From Devosia sp. (GTDB lineage: Bacteria > Pseudomonadota > Alphaproteobacteria > Rhizobiales > Devosiaceae): a stretch of 64,000 nt of DNA. The stretch is from assembly GCF_017744655.1 (NCBI RefSeq), contig NZ_JAGIAW010000002.1:124001-188000 (forward strand), read 5' to 3'. Under the pieces are notes generated by a model. That model was given only the letters and a program-made list of their open reading frames with translations, was not told the DNA's origin and searched no databases. The first letter of the stretch is position 1. Each line of letters begins with the position of its first letter. Shown here in pieces: positions 16,960 through 25,865 of this stretch. The position numbers and the translations under genes were made by a program.

Positions 16960-17041
16960 GGGCAACTCCTTGTTGCCCGCCACTGTCGCGATTGAGGCCG
17001 GCGGGACAAGACCGACTTTGGTTTAGGGCAGGGGAGAGGGC

Positions 17042-20000
17042 CTACCCCTCCCGCGCCAAATCCGCCAAGAGACCTGCCGCCACGCTGAGCCGCGACACCG
17101 TCGCCGCCCCGCCTGTCAGCTCAGTGACGGCCTTCACGGTCCGCGCGATCCCGGCCTCATGCTGCCCCTGCCAGGCGCCAATATCGCCCGCCTTCAACAC
17201 GTCCGCCGTCAGGTCGCGCAATGCACGCATCAGATTGGCCAGCGCCCGGTCGAGCGCCATGCGATCAAACCGATCATCGAGCGCGATATTCCGCCCTTCC
17301 TCGACAATGCGGAAGAGATCGAACTGACCCGCCGCCCCGAAGAAAGCCTGCGCCGCCGCCTCGATGGAAACCCCGGCGCGTTCCGCCACCAGCACGATAT
17401 CGCTAGCATTGCCGATGACAGGCAATTCCCCGATCCGCTGCGCCAGTTCCGCGTCGACGCCATGAGCCACAAGCTCCGCAATCCGCCCCGAAAGTGCGTC
17501 CCGCTCCTTGTCCGACAACAGGCTCACACCCGCGCCGCGCAGCGTTTCGACGCCCGCCTTGTGCCGGTCCACCAGCGCTGCCACATCGCTCGCCCCGACA
17601 TTGCCATTGCGCAGGAACCACAGCGCCTCGCGATAGAGCAGGGCTTCCACCTGCGCATAAAGCGAGAGCTGCACCGCCCCTGGCACCTTGTTGTCGAGCG
17701 CGTCGATCCCCGCATAAAGCCCGGTCAGACCATAGATATCGCGCACTGCCGCATAGGCGAGCGCCACTTCCCCGGCACTGGCGCTGGTCGCCGCCATCAG
17801 TTCGGAAACGAAGGCCGGCCCGCCGCGATTGATCATCGCATTGGCCAGAACCGTCGCGATCACTTCACGCTTCAGCCGATGACCTTCCACGGCCGCCGGA
17901 TAAGCCTCATGCAGCTTTTGTGGGAAATACCGGAAAAGCTCGCCCGCAAGATAGGCTGTGTCGATGGCCCGCCCCGCAACGAGATCGTCGAACAGCGACA
18001 GCTTTGCATAGGCAAGGATGACAGCCAGTTCCGGCCGCGTCAGCCCCTTGCCCTGCGCTGCCCGCGCATCGAGCGCGGCATCGCTGGGCAAAAATTCCAC
18101 GGCGCGATCCAGCCGCCCGCGCTCTTCAAGCCCTTCAATGAGCACGCGATGATCCGGCAGTTCCGAAGTCCCGGCCCGCTCTGCCAGCGACAGCGCCAGC
18201 CCCTGTAGATAATTGTTCCGCAGGCACAAAGCCGCGACTTCATCAGTCATGCTGGCAAGAAACGCAACGCGCGCTTCTTCATCCAGCACTCCCGCTGCTA
18301 CCACTGGCGCCAGCGCGATCTTGATATTGACCTCGAGGTCCGAAGAATTGACGCCAGCCGAATTGTCGATGGCGTCTGTATTGATCCGCCCACCCTTCAG
18401 CGCATAGGCAATGCGCCCGCGCTGGGTCACACCGAGATTAGCGCCTTCGCCCACCACCTTGGCGCGCACCTCGGCGGCCGTGACACGGATCGCATCATTG
18501 GCGCGATCGCCCACCGAAGCGTCGTCTTCCTCCGCCGCCTTGATATAGGTGCCGATACCGCCAAACCATAAGAGGTCCACCTGCGCCGACAAAATGGCGC
18601 GCATCACCTCGTTCGGCGTCGCGCTAACCTTCTTCAGCCCCAGCACCGCCTGCATTTCATCGCTCAAGGGAATGACCTTGAGGCTGCGCGAAAACACCCC
18701 GCCGCCCGCCGAAATCAGGCTCTTGTCATAATCCTGCCAGCTCGAACGGGGCAGGGCAAAAAGCCGCCGTCGCTCGGCCAGACTCACCGCCGCATCCGGC
18801 GTCGGATCGATGAAGATATCGCGGTGGTCAAACGCCGCCACAAGCCGGATCTCCGGGCTCAACAACATGCCGTTGCCGAACACGTCGCCGCTCATGTCGC
18901 CCACGCCGGCAACGGTAAACGGCTCCGCCTGGATATTGCGATCCATCTCGCGGAAATGCCGTTTTACGGCTTCCCAGCCGCCGCGCGCGGTAATGGCCAT
19001 CTTCTTGTGGTCATAGCCGACCGAGCCGCCCGAAGCGAAAGCATCGCCCAGCCAGAAGCCGCGCGAGATGGCAATGGCATTGGCCGTGTCCGAAAAACTC
19101 GCGGTGCCCTTGTCCGCCGCCACCACGAGATAGGGATCATCCCCATCCCGCCGCATCGTATCGGTCGGCGGCACCACCTCGCCATTGATGAGATTATCGG
19201 TCACATCCAGCAGCGAGCCGATGAAGATCTTGTAGCTCTCGGTGCCTTCCGCCATGAACGCATCGCGCGGCATCCCGGCCACGAGCCGCTTGGGCACAAA
19301 ACCACCCTTGGCTCCCACCGGCACGATCACCGCGTTCTTGACCTGTTGCGCCTTCACCAGCCCCAGAACTTCCGTGCGGAAATCCTCCGGCCGGTCCGAC
19401 CAGCGCAGGCCTCCGCGCGCAATGGCGCCGAAGCGCAGGTGAATACCCTCAACCCGCGGCGAATAGACCGAAATCTCGCGATAGGGCCGGGGCGCCACCA
19501 TGCCTTCCACCTTGGCGCTATCATACTTGATCGCCAAAGCCGGCCGCCGCTGCCCGTTCCCATCCCGCTGGAACGAATTGGTCCGCAACGACGCATCGAC
19601 CAGATTAAGGAACCGCCGGATGATCGTGTCTTCATCGAGCGAAGCCGTCGCCTCCAACTGCGCCGCAATAGTGTCCCGCGCCGCCGCCTCGGCCATGCCG
19701 CGGCTTTCGAGTTTTGGGTCATGCAGCGCCGCAAACAGCGTCACCAGCGCCTTGGCCGCCTCCGCCTGCGTCACCAGCACCTGCGCAATATAGCGCTGCG
19801 AATAGGAAATCCCGATCTGCCGGAGATAGCGCGAGAACGAGCGCAACAGCGCCGCATCGGTCCAGTCGAGCCCGGCCAGCGTCACCAGCGTATTGAGTTG
19901 ATCGCTCTCCGCCGCCCCGGCCCACACGGCCAAGAGGCCCGCCTCGATCGCCCCGCCCCGCGTCGCCACATCCAGCTCCGCTCCATTGCTCGGCGCCAAA

Positions 20001-21721
20001 ACCATGTCGTGGATAAACCGTTCCACCCCGTCGCGCGGCACCAGCGTATAAGTGCGCTCGTCGATCACGTTGAACCCAAAATGCTCGAGCATGGGCACGC
20101 GGTCGCTCAGCGGAATAGCCCCGCCCTTGGCATAAAACTTCAGCCCCAGCGCACCCTCGGCGCCCTGCCGCGCCCGCAGCTTCAGCGCAATCCCGCCCTC
20201 GGTGACTCCGCGCAACACCGCAATATCGCCCAGCGCATCCTCGGCCGAATTTCGCGACTGATAGGCCTGCGAAAACGCGGATCGATAGTCGCTGATCTCC
20301 GCCGGATCGGGCGCCGCCTTCTGCAGCAGGTCCGAAAAATCCTGCGTCAGCGCTTCGACGCGACTCTCCAGTTCCGTCCGGCTCGGATTGGGCGTCACGC
20401 CCCCCAGCCGCCCGATGATCACATGCAGCCGAACGAGATCGCCTTCGGGGAAATTCGGATAATAAGCCGAAACGCGCCCGTCATAGACCTCGGCGAGATA
20501 GCGGGTGATCCGCGCCCGCACATCGCCGTCATAGCGATCGCGCGGCACGAAAACCAGGATCGAAACAAAATTGTCGAACCGGTCGATACGGGGAAGTACC
20601 CGCACGCGCGGCCGATCATAAAGCGCCGCAATCGCCTCGGAAAACTCGGCCAAGAGCCCGGTATCGATCTGGAACATCTCGTCGCGCGGATAAGAATCGA
20701 GCGCACTCAGCAGCGCCCGCCCGGCATGCCCAAGCGGATCAAGCCCGCTCTTGCGCATCACCTCGGCCACCTTGCGCCTGATAACAGGCACATCGGTATG
20801 CGGCGTCGCCAAGGCTTGCGCGGTAAAGAGGCCCACCACGCGCAACTCCCCGCGCACATTGCCCGCGGCGTCGTAAAGCTTCACCCCGACATAATCGAGA
20901 TGCACGCGCCGATGCACACGCGCCCGCACATTGGCCTTGGTCACCAGCAGCGGTTCGCTGGTCTTGAGGAAAGCCACCAGCTCCGGCGTACTGTCCACAT
21001 AGGCCTGGCCCGTCCGCAGAACCTTCAGTCCTGCATCGCGCAAGATGCCGAGCCCGGTCTCGCCCTCCGGCACCAGCATCTCGTCCTCCAGCCGATATTC
21101 GCGCATGCCGAGGAACGTAAAATTATGCTCGGTCAGCCAGTCAAGAAAGCGCACGGGCTCGTCGCGTAGCGCCGGTTTCAGCCCATCGAGCCCAGCCATT
21201 GCCCCCCGCAAGCGGTCGAGCATGGCCCGCCAGTCGTTCACGGCATTCGCCACTTCGGCCAGCGTCTCGGCGATTTCTATCCGCAGCGCCTCGCGGTCGG
21301 CCACCGGCTCACTATGGATATGCAGCACGCTGATCGCTGCGCCACCATTGTCGGTGACCTGCCCCTGGTTCACCCGCACGACCGGATGAGAGAAAAGGCG
21401 GATAGCCCCGCCCATCGCGCGCAGCGCCGCGAGCGTTGAATCGACGATAAAGGGCATGTCGGGTGAAATGACATCGATCACCAGCGCATCGCCCGCCTTG
21501 GCCGGCGGGGTCAGCAGAATGCGCGTATCGCTAAGGGAGCCGGCAAATAGCGCCTTGTGGCTGGCTTCGAGCGCGGCCAGCAGAACCTCGGGCTTCTGGC
21601 GCGCCAGATCATCGGGATCGGTCGCCTTGATCGCTTCGATCAGGAAGCGCTCGAGGCTCGCATTGCCCTTCGCCAAAGCCGATGCAGCCTCGATAAAAGC
21701 CCAGCTCCGTTCGTCCGTCAT
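17042..21721 (-). CDS. NAD-specific glutamate dehydrogenase, large (about 180-kDa class)
   Basis: A 1,559-residue enzyme converting glutamate to 2-oxoglutarate and ammonia. It has the long N-terminal ACT-like regulatory part typical of the large class and a catalytic core in the C-terminal half. Visible landmarks are DMPFIVDSTLAALRAMG, the substrate region IARGGLRWSDRPEDFRTEVLGLVKAQQVKNAVIVPVGAKGGF and nucleotide-binding segments following DTANAIA. The length fits alphaproteobacterial NAD-GDH. It is monocistronic with fbp following in the same direction. It usually feeds amino-acid carbon into the TCA cycle. Confidence 0.95.
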   Translation of the reverse strand: MTDERSWAFIEAASALAKGNASLERFLIEAIKATDPDDLARQKPEVLLAALEASHKALFAGSLSDTRILLTPPAKAGDALVIDVISPDMPFIVDSTLAALRAMGGAIRLFSHPVVRVNQGQVTDNGGAAISVLHIHSEPVADREALRIEIAETLAEVANAVNDWRAMLDRLRGAMAGLDGLKPALRDEPVRFLDWLTEHNFTFLGMREYRLEDEMLVPEGETGLGILRDAGLKVLRTGQAYVDSTPELVAFLKTSEPLLVTKANVRARVHRRVHLDYVGVKLYDAAGNVRGELRVVGLFTAQALATPHTDVPVIRRKVAEVMRKSGLDPLGHAGRALLSALDSYPRDEMFQIDTGLLAEFSEAIAALYDRPRVRVLPRIDRFDNFVSILVFVPRDRYDGDVRARITRYLAEVYDGRVSAYYPNFPEGDLVRLHVIIGRLGGVTPNPSRTELESRVEALTQDFSDLLQKAAPDPAEISDYRSAFSQAYQSRNSAEDALGDIAVLRGVTEGGIALKLRARQGAEGALGLKFYAKGGAIPLSDRVPMLEHFGFNVIDERTYTLVPRDGVERFIHDMVLAPSNGAELDVATRGGAIEAGLLAVWAGAAESDQLNTLVTLAGLDWTDAALLRSFSRYLRQIGISYSQRYIAQVLVTQAEAAKALVTLFAALHDPKLESRGMAEAAARDTIAAQLEATASLDEDTIIRRFLNLVDASLRTNSFQRDGNGQRRPALAIKYDSAKVEGMVAPRPYREISVYSPRVEGIHLRFGAIARGGLRWSDRPEDFRTEVLGLVKAQQVKNAVIVPVGAKGGFVPKRLVAGMPRDAFMAEGTESYKIFIGSLLDVTDNLINGEVVPPTDTMRRDGDDPYLVVAADKGTASFSDTANAIAISRGFWLGDAFASGGSVGYDHKKMAITARGGWEAVKRHFREMDRNIQAEPFTVAGVGDMSGDVFGNGMLLSPEIRLVAAFDHRDIFIDPTPDAAVSLAERRRLFALPRSSWQDYDKSLISAGGGVFSRSLKVIPLSDEMQAVLGLKKVSATPNEVMRAILSAQVDLLWFGGIGTYIKAAEEDDASVGDRANDAIRVTAAEVRAKVVGEGANLGVTQRGRIAYALKGGRINTDAIDNSAGVNSSDLEVNIKIALAPVVAAGVLDEEARVAFLASMTDEVAALCLRNNYLQGLALSLAERAGTSELPDHRVLIEGLEERGRLDRAVEFLPSDAALDARAAQGKGLTRPELAVILAYAKLSLFDDLVAGRAIDTAYLAGELFRYFPQKLHEAYPAAVEGHRLKREVIATVLANAMINRGGPAFVSELMAATSASAGEVALAYAAVRDIYGLTGLYAGIDALDNKVPGAVQLSLYAQVEALLYREALWFLRNGNVGASDVAALVDRHKAGVETLRGAGVSLLSDKERDALSGRIAELVAHGVDAELAQRIGELPVIGNASDIVLVAERAGVSIEAAAQAFFGAAGQFDLFRIVEEGRNIALDDRFDRMALDRALANLMRALRDLTADVLKAGDIGAWQGQHEAGIARTVKAVTELTGGAATVSRLSVAAGLLADLAREG

Positions 21722-22011
21722 ATACCGCCCCCCTTAGAGCGCTTTCGGTCGGTCCGGGCGCTGCTTCGTGCCGAAGCCAGACGCCGGTTGCCGAAGTGAT
21801 TTGCCCTGCACTCTATCAGGCCTGCCCGGCCTGTCTGCCCTTCCTAAGTTTCATGCCCCAATGACCGAACAGCAGTGTGACGACCGAAAAATTTCACAAA
21901 ACTGCCACATTCGGGCAAAGCGTTTCCGACTCGTGCCAGCCTGCGCAGCGTTTACCTCTTGTTAATCTCGATTGATCTGGTAGTCTTTGAGGGTACTGCG
22001 ATGAGGCCCCC
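21722..22011. other. Non-coding gap upstream of NAD-GDH
   Basis: About 290 bases that should carry the leftward promoter of NAD-GDH and whatever drives the small ORF at 22012. A TTAGAGCGCTTTCGG stretch lies at 21735. I see no convincing operator, terminator or RNA structure. Confidence 0.4.
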
Positions 22012-22110
22012 ATGCCCAACGTCTATCTGATGGTTTCCTACGCGGCATTGGCCGCAGCCCTGATCTTGGGCTTCGTGGTCACCGCCCACGGGATGCCGCT
22101 ATTTCTCTAA
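22012..22110 (+). CDS. Possible 32-residue single-pass membrane microprotein
   Basis: ATG 22012 to TAA 22110 encodes a 32-residue peptide: MPNVYLMVSY followed by a hydrophobic run AALAAALILGFVVTA and a short HGMPLFL tail, the shape of a one-helix membrane protein. Third codon positions are mostly G or C, as in real genes here. A GAGG lies at 22003-22006, six bases upstream of the ATG. No family is recognised and chance cannot be excluded. Confidence 0.4.
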   Translation: MPNVYLMVSYAALAAALILGFVVTAHGMPLFL

Positions 22111-22153
22111 AATAGTCCGGGCGCAAAGCCTGGCTCCAATAGGCCGACCGGTC

Positions 22154-22432
22154 CTAGTGCACGCTGACGGGCGTGACGGGGTTCGCCGGCCCTTCGCCGA
22201 TTTTCGGCCCTTCCCAGAACACCACATAAAGCAGCTCTTCGCCGCGCGCGTCGGTGATTTCGATAGTCCGTGGCGCCCGCGTCTCGCCGCCTTCGCCAGC
22301 CAGCTTGTCGATGATCGCCTTGCCGATCTCGGCGGCCTGCTGCTCGGCGGCGTCGAGGTCTGCCAATTCGCTGCCCGCTTCGTCGCGGACCAGTTCTTCA
22401 TCGGTGCGGTAGTGAAAAAAATAACGCGGCAC
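22154..22432 (-). CDS. DUF6894-like small protein
   Basis: A 92-residue protein reading PRYFFHYRTDEELVRDEAGS followed by ELADLDAAEQQAAEIG, the hallmark of a family abundant in Hyphomicrobiales with no known function. The family normally begins MPRYFFH. Here the initiator is GTG 22432, preceded at five bases by a perfect AGGAGG (22438-22443). An upstream ATG in the same frame would add 49 residues that look unrelated. Confidence 0.8.
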   Translation of the reverse strand: MPRYFFHYRTDEELVRDEAGSELADLDAAEQQAAEIGKAIIDKLAGEGGETRAPRTIEITDARGEELLYVVFWEGPKIGEGPANPVTPVSVH

Positions 22433-22536
22433 ATCTGCCTCCTGGACGCTTGGCAAACTCAGGTCTTCCGGCCGCGGTTGCCCCATCCAGACTGAATCAG
22501 GAAAACGATTGCAGTGTGGCACCAAAGCTTGCCGCC

Positions 22537-22572
22537 CGAAAGTGGTTGCCGGTTTCTGGACAAAAGACACGC
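22537..22572. repeat. Recurrent intergenic motif (GAAAGTGGTTGCCGGTTT type)
   Basis: GAAAGTGGTTGCCGGTTTCT followed by GGACAAAAGACACGC. A related unit lies at 26741-26774. The same type of motif is, from memory, widespread between genes in Hyphomicrobiales. Its role is unknown to me. Confidence 0.55.
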
Positions 22573-22588
22573 TCAACAATGCGTCGTG

Positions 22589-23128
22589 TCAGTCGATGCC
22601 AGAAAGCGCGTGATAGCCATGGCGCTGCCAGAGCAGGGGGCGCCGCTCCTCATAAGAATCCGACTCGATGATCGCCCCGGCAAACAGCACATGCGTCCCC
22701 GTTTCAATCGAGCCGATCACTTCGCAATCGATCGCCGTCACCGCCCCTTTCAGCAGTGGCTGCCCCGACGGCCAGCGCGACCATTGGCCAAGATCGAACC
22801 GCGCGTCATGCGGCACCTTGCCGGCAAAGGCATCGGCAATCTCGATCTGGTCTTCCGCCAGCACCGCCATGGAAAATCCACCCGTCTTGGCGATGAAATC
22901 GGCCAGCCGGCTGACAATGTCGATTGAAACCAAGACGGACGGCGGATTGGCTGAAAGCGACAATACGGCTGTCACCGTCCGCCCCACCATCTCGTCGCCC
23001 CGCCGCGCCGTCACCACGGACACGCTGGAAGCCACAGACGACATGGCGGCACGAAACTCCGAGGTATTCACCACAGGGTTCCGGGTCGGGCGCAGCGCCA
23101 TGGTGTCCGGCATTTCAAAATCAGCCAT
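22589..23128 (-). CDS. Flavin reductase domain protein (FMN-binding split barrel)
   Basis: A 179-residue protein of the flavin reductase/HpaC class, which supplies reduced flavin to two-component monooxygenases. Core segments are FRAAMSSVASSVSVVTARRG, VGRTVTAVLSLSANPPSVLVSID and the barrel strand IDCEVIGSIETGTHVLFAGAI, ending with an HGYHAL-type tail. The start is uncertain: MADFEMPD (23128) is chosen for normal family length, while the frame is open to 23236. No monooxygenase is adjacent. The flavin monooxygenases at 48-64 kb would need such a partner, but that link is speculative. Confidence 0.8.
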   Translation of the reverse strand: MADFEMPDTMALRPTRNPVVNTSEFRAAMSSVASSVSVVTARRGDEMVGRTVTAVLSLSANPPSVLVSIDIVSRLADFIAKTGGFSMAVLAEDQIEIADAFAGKVPHDARFDLGQWSRWPSGQPLLKGAVTAIDCEVIGSIETGTHVLFAGAIIESDSYEERRPLLWQRHGYHALSGID

Positions 23129-23304
23129 TACGCTACTCAAGGACGCATCCACCTTGGCACGCGCTGCGCGCCGGGCGAACTGCTGAAAGTCAATAATCAC
23201 GCAATCCGGTCGCAAGGCGCAATCCATCCACCGCATCGCATTTCAGAAATCGGAGAGAACATAGGGCGACGTGCCGCCACCTGCATGACACCGCACCTCC
23301 AACC

Positions 23305-23400
23305 GTCGTCATTGCCGGGCTTGTCCCGGCAATGCGTCTCGGGGAGCCGCCATCCCTACGGATGGCGTGGACCATCGGGACAAGCCCGGTGGTGACGACC
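23305..23400. repeat. Dispersed palindromic repeat, family 2
   Basis: GTCGTCATTGCCGGGCTTGT followed by CCCGGCAA, then a mirrored GGGACAAGCCCGGTGGTGAC at the right end. It occupies most of the 304-base gap between the flavin reductase start and the sodB stop. Nothing else was seen there. Close copies lie at 25761-25838 and 46843-46921. Confidence 0.85.
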
Positions 23401-23432
23401 GTCAGTGTGTGCGGTGGCCTATCACTCCAGCC

Positions 23433-24035
23433 TCAGCCCAAATTCGCCTCGGCAAACTCATAGTTCGCCAGCTTGTCCAAAAAGTTCGTCACATAGTCCG
23501 GACGACGATTGCGGAAATCGACATAGTAGGAGTGCTCCCACACATCGAGACCCAGCAGCACCTTGCCTTCGCCAGTAGCGATCGGGTTCGAACCATTCGG
23601 CGTCTTCGTAGCCTTCAGCTTGCCGTCATTGCCCAGCACCAGCCAAGCCCAGCCCGAACCAAACTGCGTCGTCGCCGCGGTTTTGAACGCGTCCTTGAAC
23701 GCATCAACCGAACCAAAGTCCTCGACGATCTTGGCTTCTAGTTTCCCCGGCAGCTTGCCACCCGTCGGCGTCAGCGCGTTCCAAAAGTGAATGTGGTTCC
23801 AGTGCTGCCCAGCATTGTTGAACACCGGCGCGAGGTCGGCCTTGTCCTTGGCAAACAGCACGATCTCTTCAAGGCTCTTGCCCTGCAGGTCCGCGTTCTT
23901 CTCAACAAAACCGTTCAGCGCCGTCACATAGGCCTGGTGGTGCTTGCCGTGGTGCAGCTCCAGCGTCTCTTGGCTCATGCCGGCACCAGCCAGCGCATTG
24001 GTGGAATAGGGCAGGGTAGGGAGTTCAAAGGCCAT
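23433..24035 (-). CDS. sodB: Superoxide dismutase [Fe/Mn family]
   Basis: A 200-residue cytoplasmic dismutase that converts superoxide to H2O2 and O2. Metal ligands are His in LELHHGKHHQAYV, His in NNAGQHWNHIHFWNAL, and the Asp and His of LGLDVWEHSYYVDFRN. The TTQFGSGWAWLVL stretch, with Gln upstream of the GSGWAW, suggests the Fe-type. It is transcribed away from the SufR-like regulator at 24120 across an 84-base gap, so the two may share control. Confidence 0.95.
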   Translation of the reverse strand: MAFELPTLPYSTNALAGAGMSQETLELHHGKHHQAYVTALNGFVEKNADLQGKSLEEIVLFAKDKADLAPVFNNAGQHWNHIHFWNALTPTGGKLPGKLEAKIVEDFGSVDAFKDAFKTAATTQFGSGWAWLVLGNDGKLKATKTPNGSNPIATGEGKVLLGLDVWEHSYYVDFRNRRPDYVTNFLDKLANYEFAEANLG

Positions 24036-24108
24036 TTCGGGGCTCCTTCAAAAGCGCTTCCGAGAACCAGAAACGCGACCGGCTTGCCATTGTTGGCCAT
24101 CCGGAGTA

Positions 24109-24169
24109 TTTTCCAAGCAATGACTTTGAAAACCCATTCCACGAATATGTCAAGTTCGGACTTGGAAAA
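24109..24169. promoter_or_regulatory. Inverted repeat around the start of the SufR-like gene
   Basis: TTTTCCAAG (24109-24117) is exactly mirrored by CTTGGAAAA (24161-24169), 43 bases apart. A compact dyad CAAGT-TCGG-ACTTG lies at the right arm. It could be an autoregulatory site or a leader hairpin. If translation starts at the inner ATG 24147, the left arm would be in the leader. Confidence 0.35.
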
Positions 24170-24815
24170 TTACGCCTGGTCGCCGCGGAGCCCCGGCGAG
24201 CGGGTGCTCATGGCTCTGAAAATGCGCAATGGCCTCTCCTCGTCCGCCATCGGCGAACAGTTGGGGATCACCGGCGAAGCTGCGCGCCAACAATTGCTGC
24301 GCCTCGCGCAGGACGGCCTCGTCACCTCCGAGAACATCTCCGCCGGCGTCGGCCGCCCCACTCAAGCCTGGTCGCTCACGGCGGCTGCGCAGTCGCGCTT
24401 CCCAGACACGCACGCGGCGCTCACCGTCCAACTCCTTGACCTCATCGGCTCGACCCTCGGTGAAGGCGCGCTCGACACCATCATCACCGCCCGCGAAACC
24501 CTCACCCGCGAAGCCTATGAGGGCGCCGTATCGGACAAGTCGGACCTGAAAGACCGCGTCGCCGCCCTCGTCGATCTGCGCAGCCGCGAAGGCTACATGG
24601 CAGATTGGAACGAACAGCCCGACGGCTCGCTGCTTCTCGTCGAAAACCACTGTCCCATCTGCGCTGCGGCCACTGCATGCCAGGGCTTCTGCCGCGCCGA
24701 GCTGGAAGTCTTCCGCGCCGTCCTCGGCCCCGATGTAAATGTCGAGCGCGAAGACCATATCGTCAGTGGCGGCCGCCGCTGCTCCTATCGCATTACCCCC
24801 GAGTCCGCCTCATGA
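24120..24815 (+). CDS. SufR-like winged-helix regulator with C-terminal Cys cluster
   Basis: A 231-residue regulator. The N-terminal half is an ArsR/DeoR-like HTH (ERVLMALKMRNGLSSSAIGEQLG, then GEAARQQLLRLAQDGLV). The C-terminal part has HCPICAAATACQGFCRAELE (about 177-196) and a final Cys in GGRRCSYRI, the pattern of SufR-type iron-sulfur sensors. I infer an Fe-S cofactor. The frame is open upstream to 23787; ATG 24120 or 24147 is the real start. It ends ATGA with the truncated hemoglobin and lies divergent from sodB, which suggests a sensor of oxidative or nitrosative stress. Confidence 0.82.
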   Translation: MTLKTHSTNMSSSDLENYAWSPRSPGERVLMALKMRNGLSSSAIGEQLGITGEAARQQLLRLAQDGLVTSENISAGVGRPTQAWSLTAAAQSRFPDTHAALTVQLLDLIGSTLGEGALDTIITARETLTREAYEGAVSDKSDLKDRVAALVDLRSREGYMADWNEQPDGSLLLVENHCPICAAATACQGFCRAELEVFRAVLGPDVNVEREDHIVSGGRRCSYRITPESAS

Positions 24816-25303
24816 CCGAACCCCGCCCCCCCGTCGGCACGCGCCTCACCCGCATTGGCTGGGAAACCCCCGAAGGCCTCGACGAAGCCCTCATCCAACA
24901 GGTCGTCAACGAATTCTACGCCGCCGCCCGCCAGGACGCCGTCATCGGCCCGGTTTTCAATCGTGTCATCCCCGAAGCCGATTGGCCGGCCCACCTCGCC
25001 ACCATCGCCGATTTCTGGAGCTCCATGCTGCTCGGCACCGGCAAATACGGTGGCCGTCCCATGCCAAAACACATGGCCATTCCCGAGCTTGAAGACGCCC
25101 ACTTCATGCGCTGGCTGCGCCTCTTCCGCGAGACCGTGACGCGCCTCTGCGCGCCAGAAATCGCCGAAATCTTCATCGAGCGCTCCGAACGCATCGGCAA
25201 TTCCTTCCGCATGAACATCGCCATGCGCCGCGGCAACGACATCACCACCATGGGCCCGCTCAAACGCGAACCGCCCGCCGTCTGGAAGCCGGATAATTCC
25301 TGA
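24812..25303 (+). CDS. Group III truncated hemoglobin
   Basis: A 163-residue 2-over-2 globin. Typical group III landmarks are ALIQQVVNEFYAAARQDAVIGPVFN (helix B/C region), DWPAHLATIADFWSSMLLGTGKYGGRPMPKH (E helix and the long loop) and the proximal His region in ELEDAHFMRWLRLF. Family members bind heme and are linked to NO or O2 chemistry. Translation is coupled to the SufR-like regulator through ATGA at 24812, so this gene is the regulator's most likely target. A longer reading frame upstream overlaps the regulator and is not used. Confidence 0.9.
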   Translation: MTEPRPPVGTRLTRIGWETPEGLDEALIQQVVNEFYAAARQDAVIGPVFNRVIPEADWPAHLATIADFWSSMLLGTGKYGGRPMPKHMAIPELEDAHFMRWLRLFRETVTRLCAPEIAEIFIERSERIGNSFRMNIAMRRGNDITTMGPLKREPPAVWKPDNS

Positions 25304-25348
25304 TCTCAAATCCCGGCGGATCGTCACCGGCCCCTGCCTAAAACTCGA

Positions 25349-25420
25349 TTGTCACCCCGGCGAAGGCCGGGGCTCATCTTGATATCCGTGGATGGGTCCT
25401 GGCCTGCGCCTGGGTGACAG
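25349..25420. repeat. Dispersed palindromic repeat, family 1
   Basis: TTGTCACCCCGGCGAAGGCC followed by GGGG, ending in a partial mirror CTGGGTGACAG. Nearly the same left arm occurs at 4208. It lies in the gap after the globin gene. Confidence 0.8.
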
Positions 25421-25510
25421 TCCGTGGTTCTCTAACCACCCGCCAACACACCCCCCTGACGACACCCAAGTTTCGGCGTATCCTTCCCCAAAAGGGAAGG
25501 AGTATCTGTC

Positions 25511-25732
25511 ATGGCAACATTGGTCCGGCTGACCCAGGAACAGATCGAGCGATTGCTCGACGACGCCGACGACATGGAACGCGCCCTCAAGGACATGCAC
25601 GAGGAGCTGATCACCCTCGGCGTCCCCAACGACACCGCCACCCGCTTCAGCAAACTCCACGACCGCTTCAGCGGCTGGATCGGCTTCCTCCGCCGCCAAC
25701 GCGAACTCGGCTCTGAGCCGCCAGCGCAGTAG
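25511..25732 (+). CDS. Small conserved-looking hypothetical protein
   Basis: A 73-residue, highly charged helical protein (MATLVRLTQEQIERLLDDAD at the N-terminus) with acidic first helix and an aromatic GWIGFLRRQRELG end. A strong AAGGGAAGGAG precedes the ATG by eight bases, and codon use matches neighbours, so it is probably real. I do not recognise a family. It stands alone between two repeats. Confidence 0.65.
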   Translation: MATLVRLTQEQIERLLDDADDMERALKDMHEELITLGVPNDTATRFSKLHDRFSGWIGFLRRQRELGSEPPAQ

Positions 25733-25760
25733 CGCCTACGAACACAAGGCTATCCCCGCC

Positions 25761-25838
25761 GTCGTCATTGCCGGGCTTGTCCCGGCAATCCATCTCGCCC
25801 CCGCATGGGGCTACCGGGGCAAGCCCGGTGGTGACGAG
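25761..25838. repeat. Dispersed palindromic repeat, family 2
   Basis: GTCGTCATTGCCGGGCTTGT to GGCAAGCCCGGTGGTGACGA, almost the same as 46843-46921, between two converging genes. Confidence 0.85.
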
Positions 25839-25865
25839 CGACAAATAGACGTCGCTAAACCCCAC

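Noticed and set aside
18824-21169. Long rightward frame of 781 codons opposite NAD-GDH
   Set aside because: It is an antisense shadow in a GC-rich gene: His/Arg-rich translation with no domain, while the other strand gives a full-length known enzyme.
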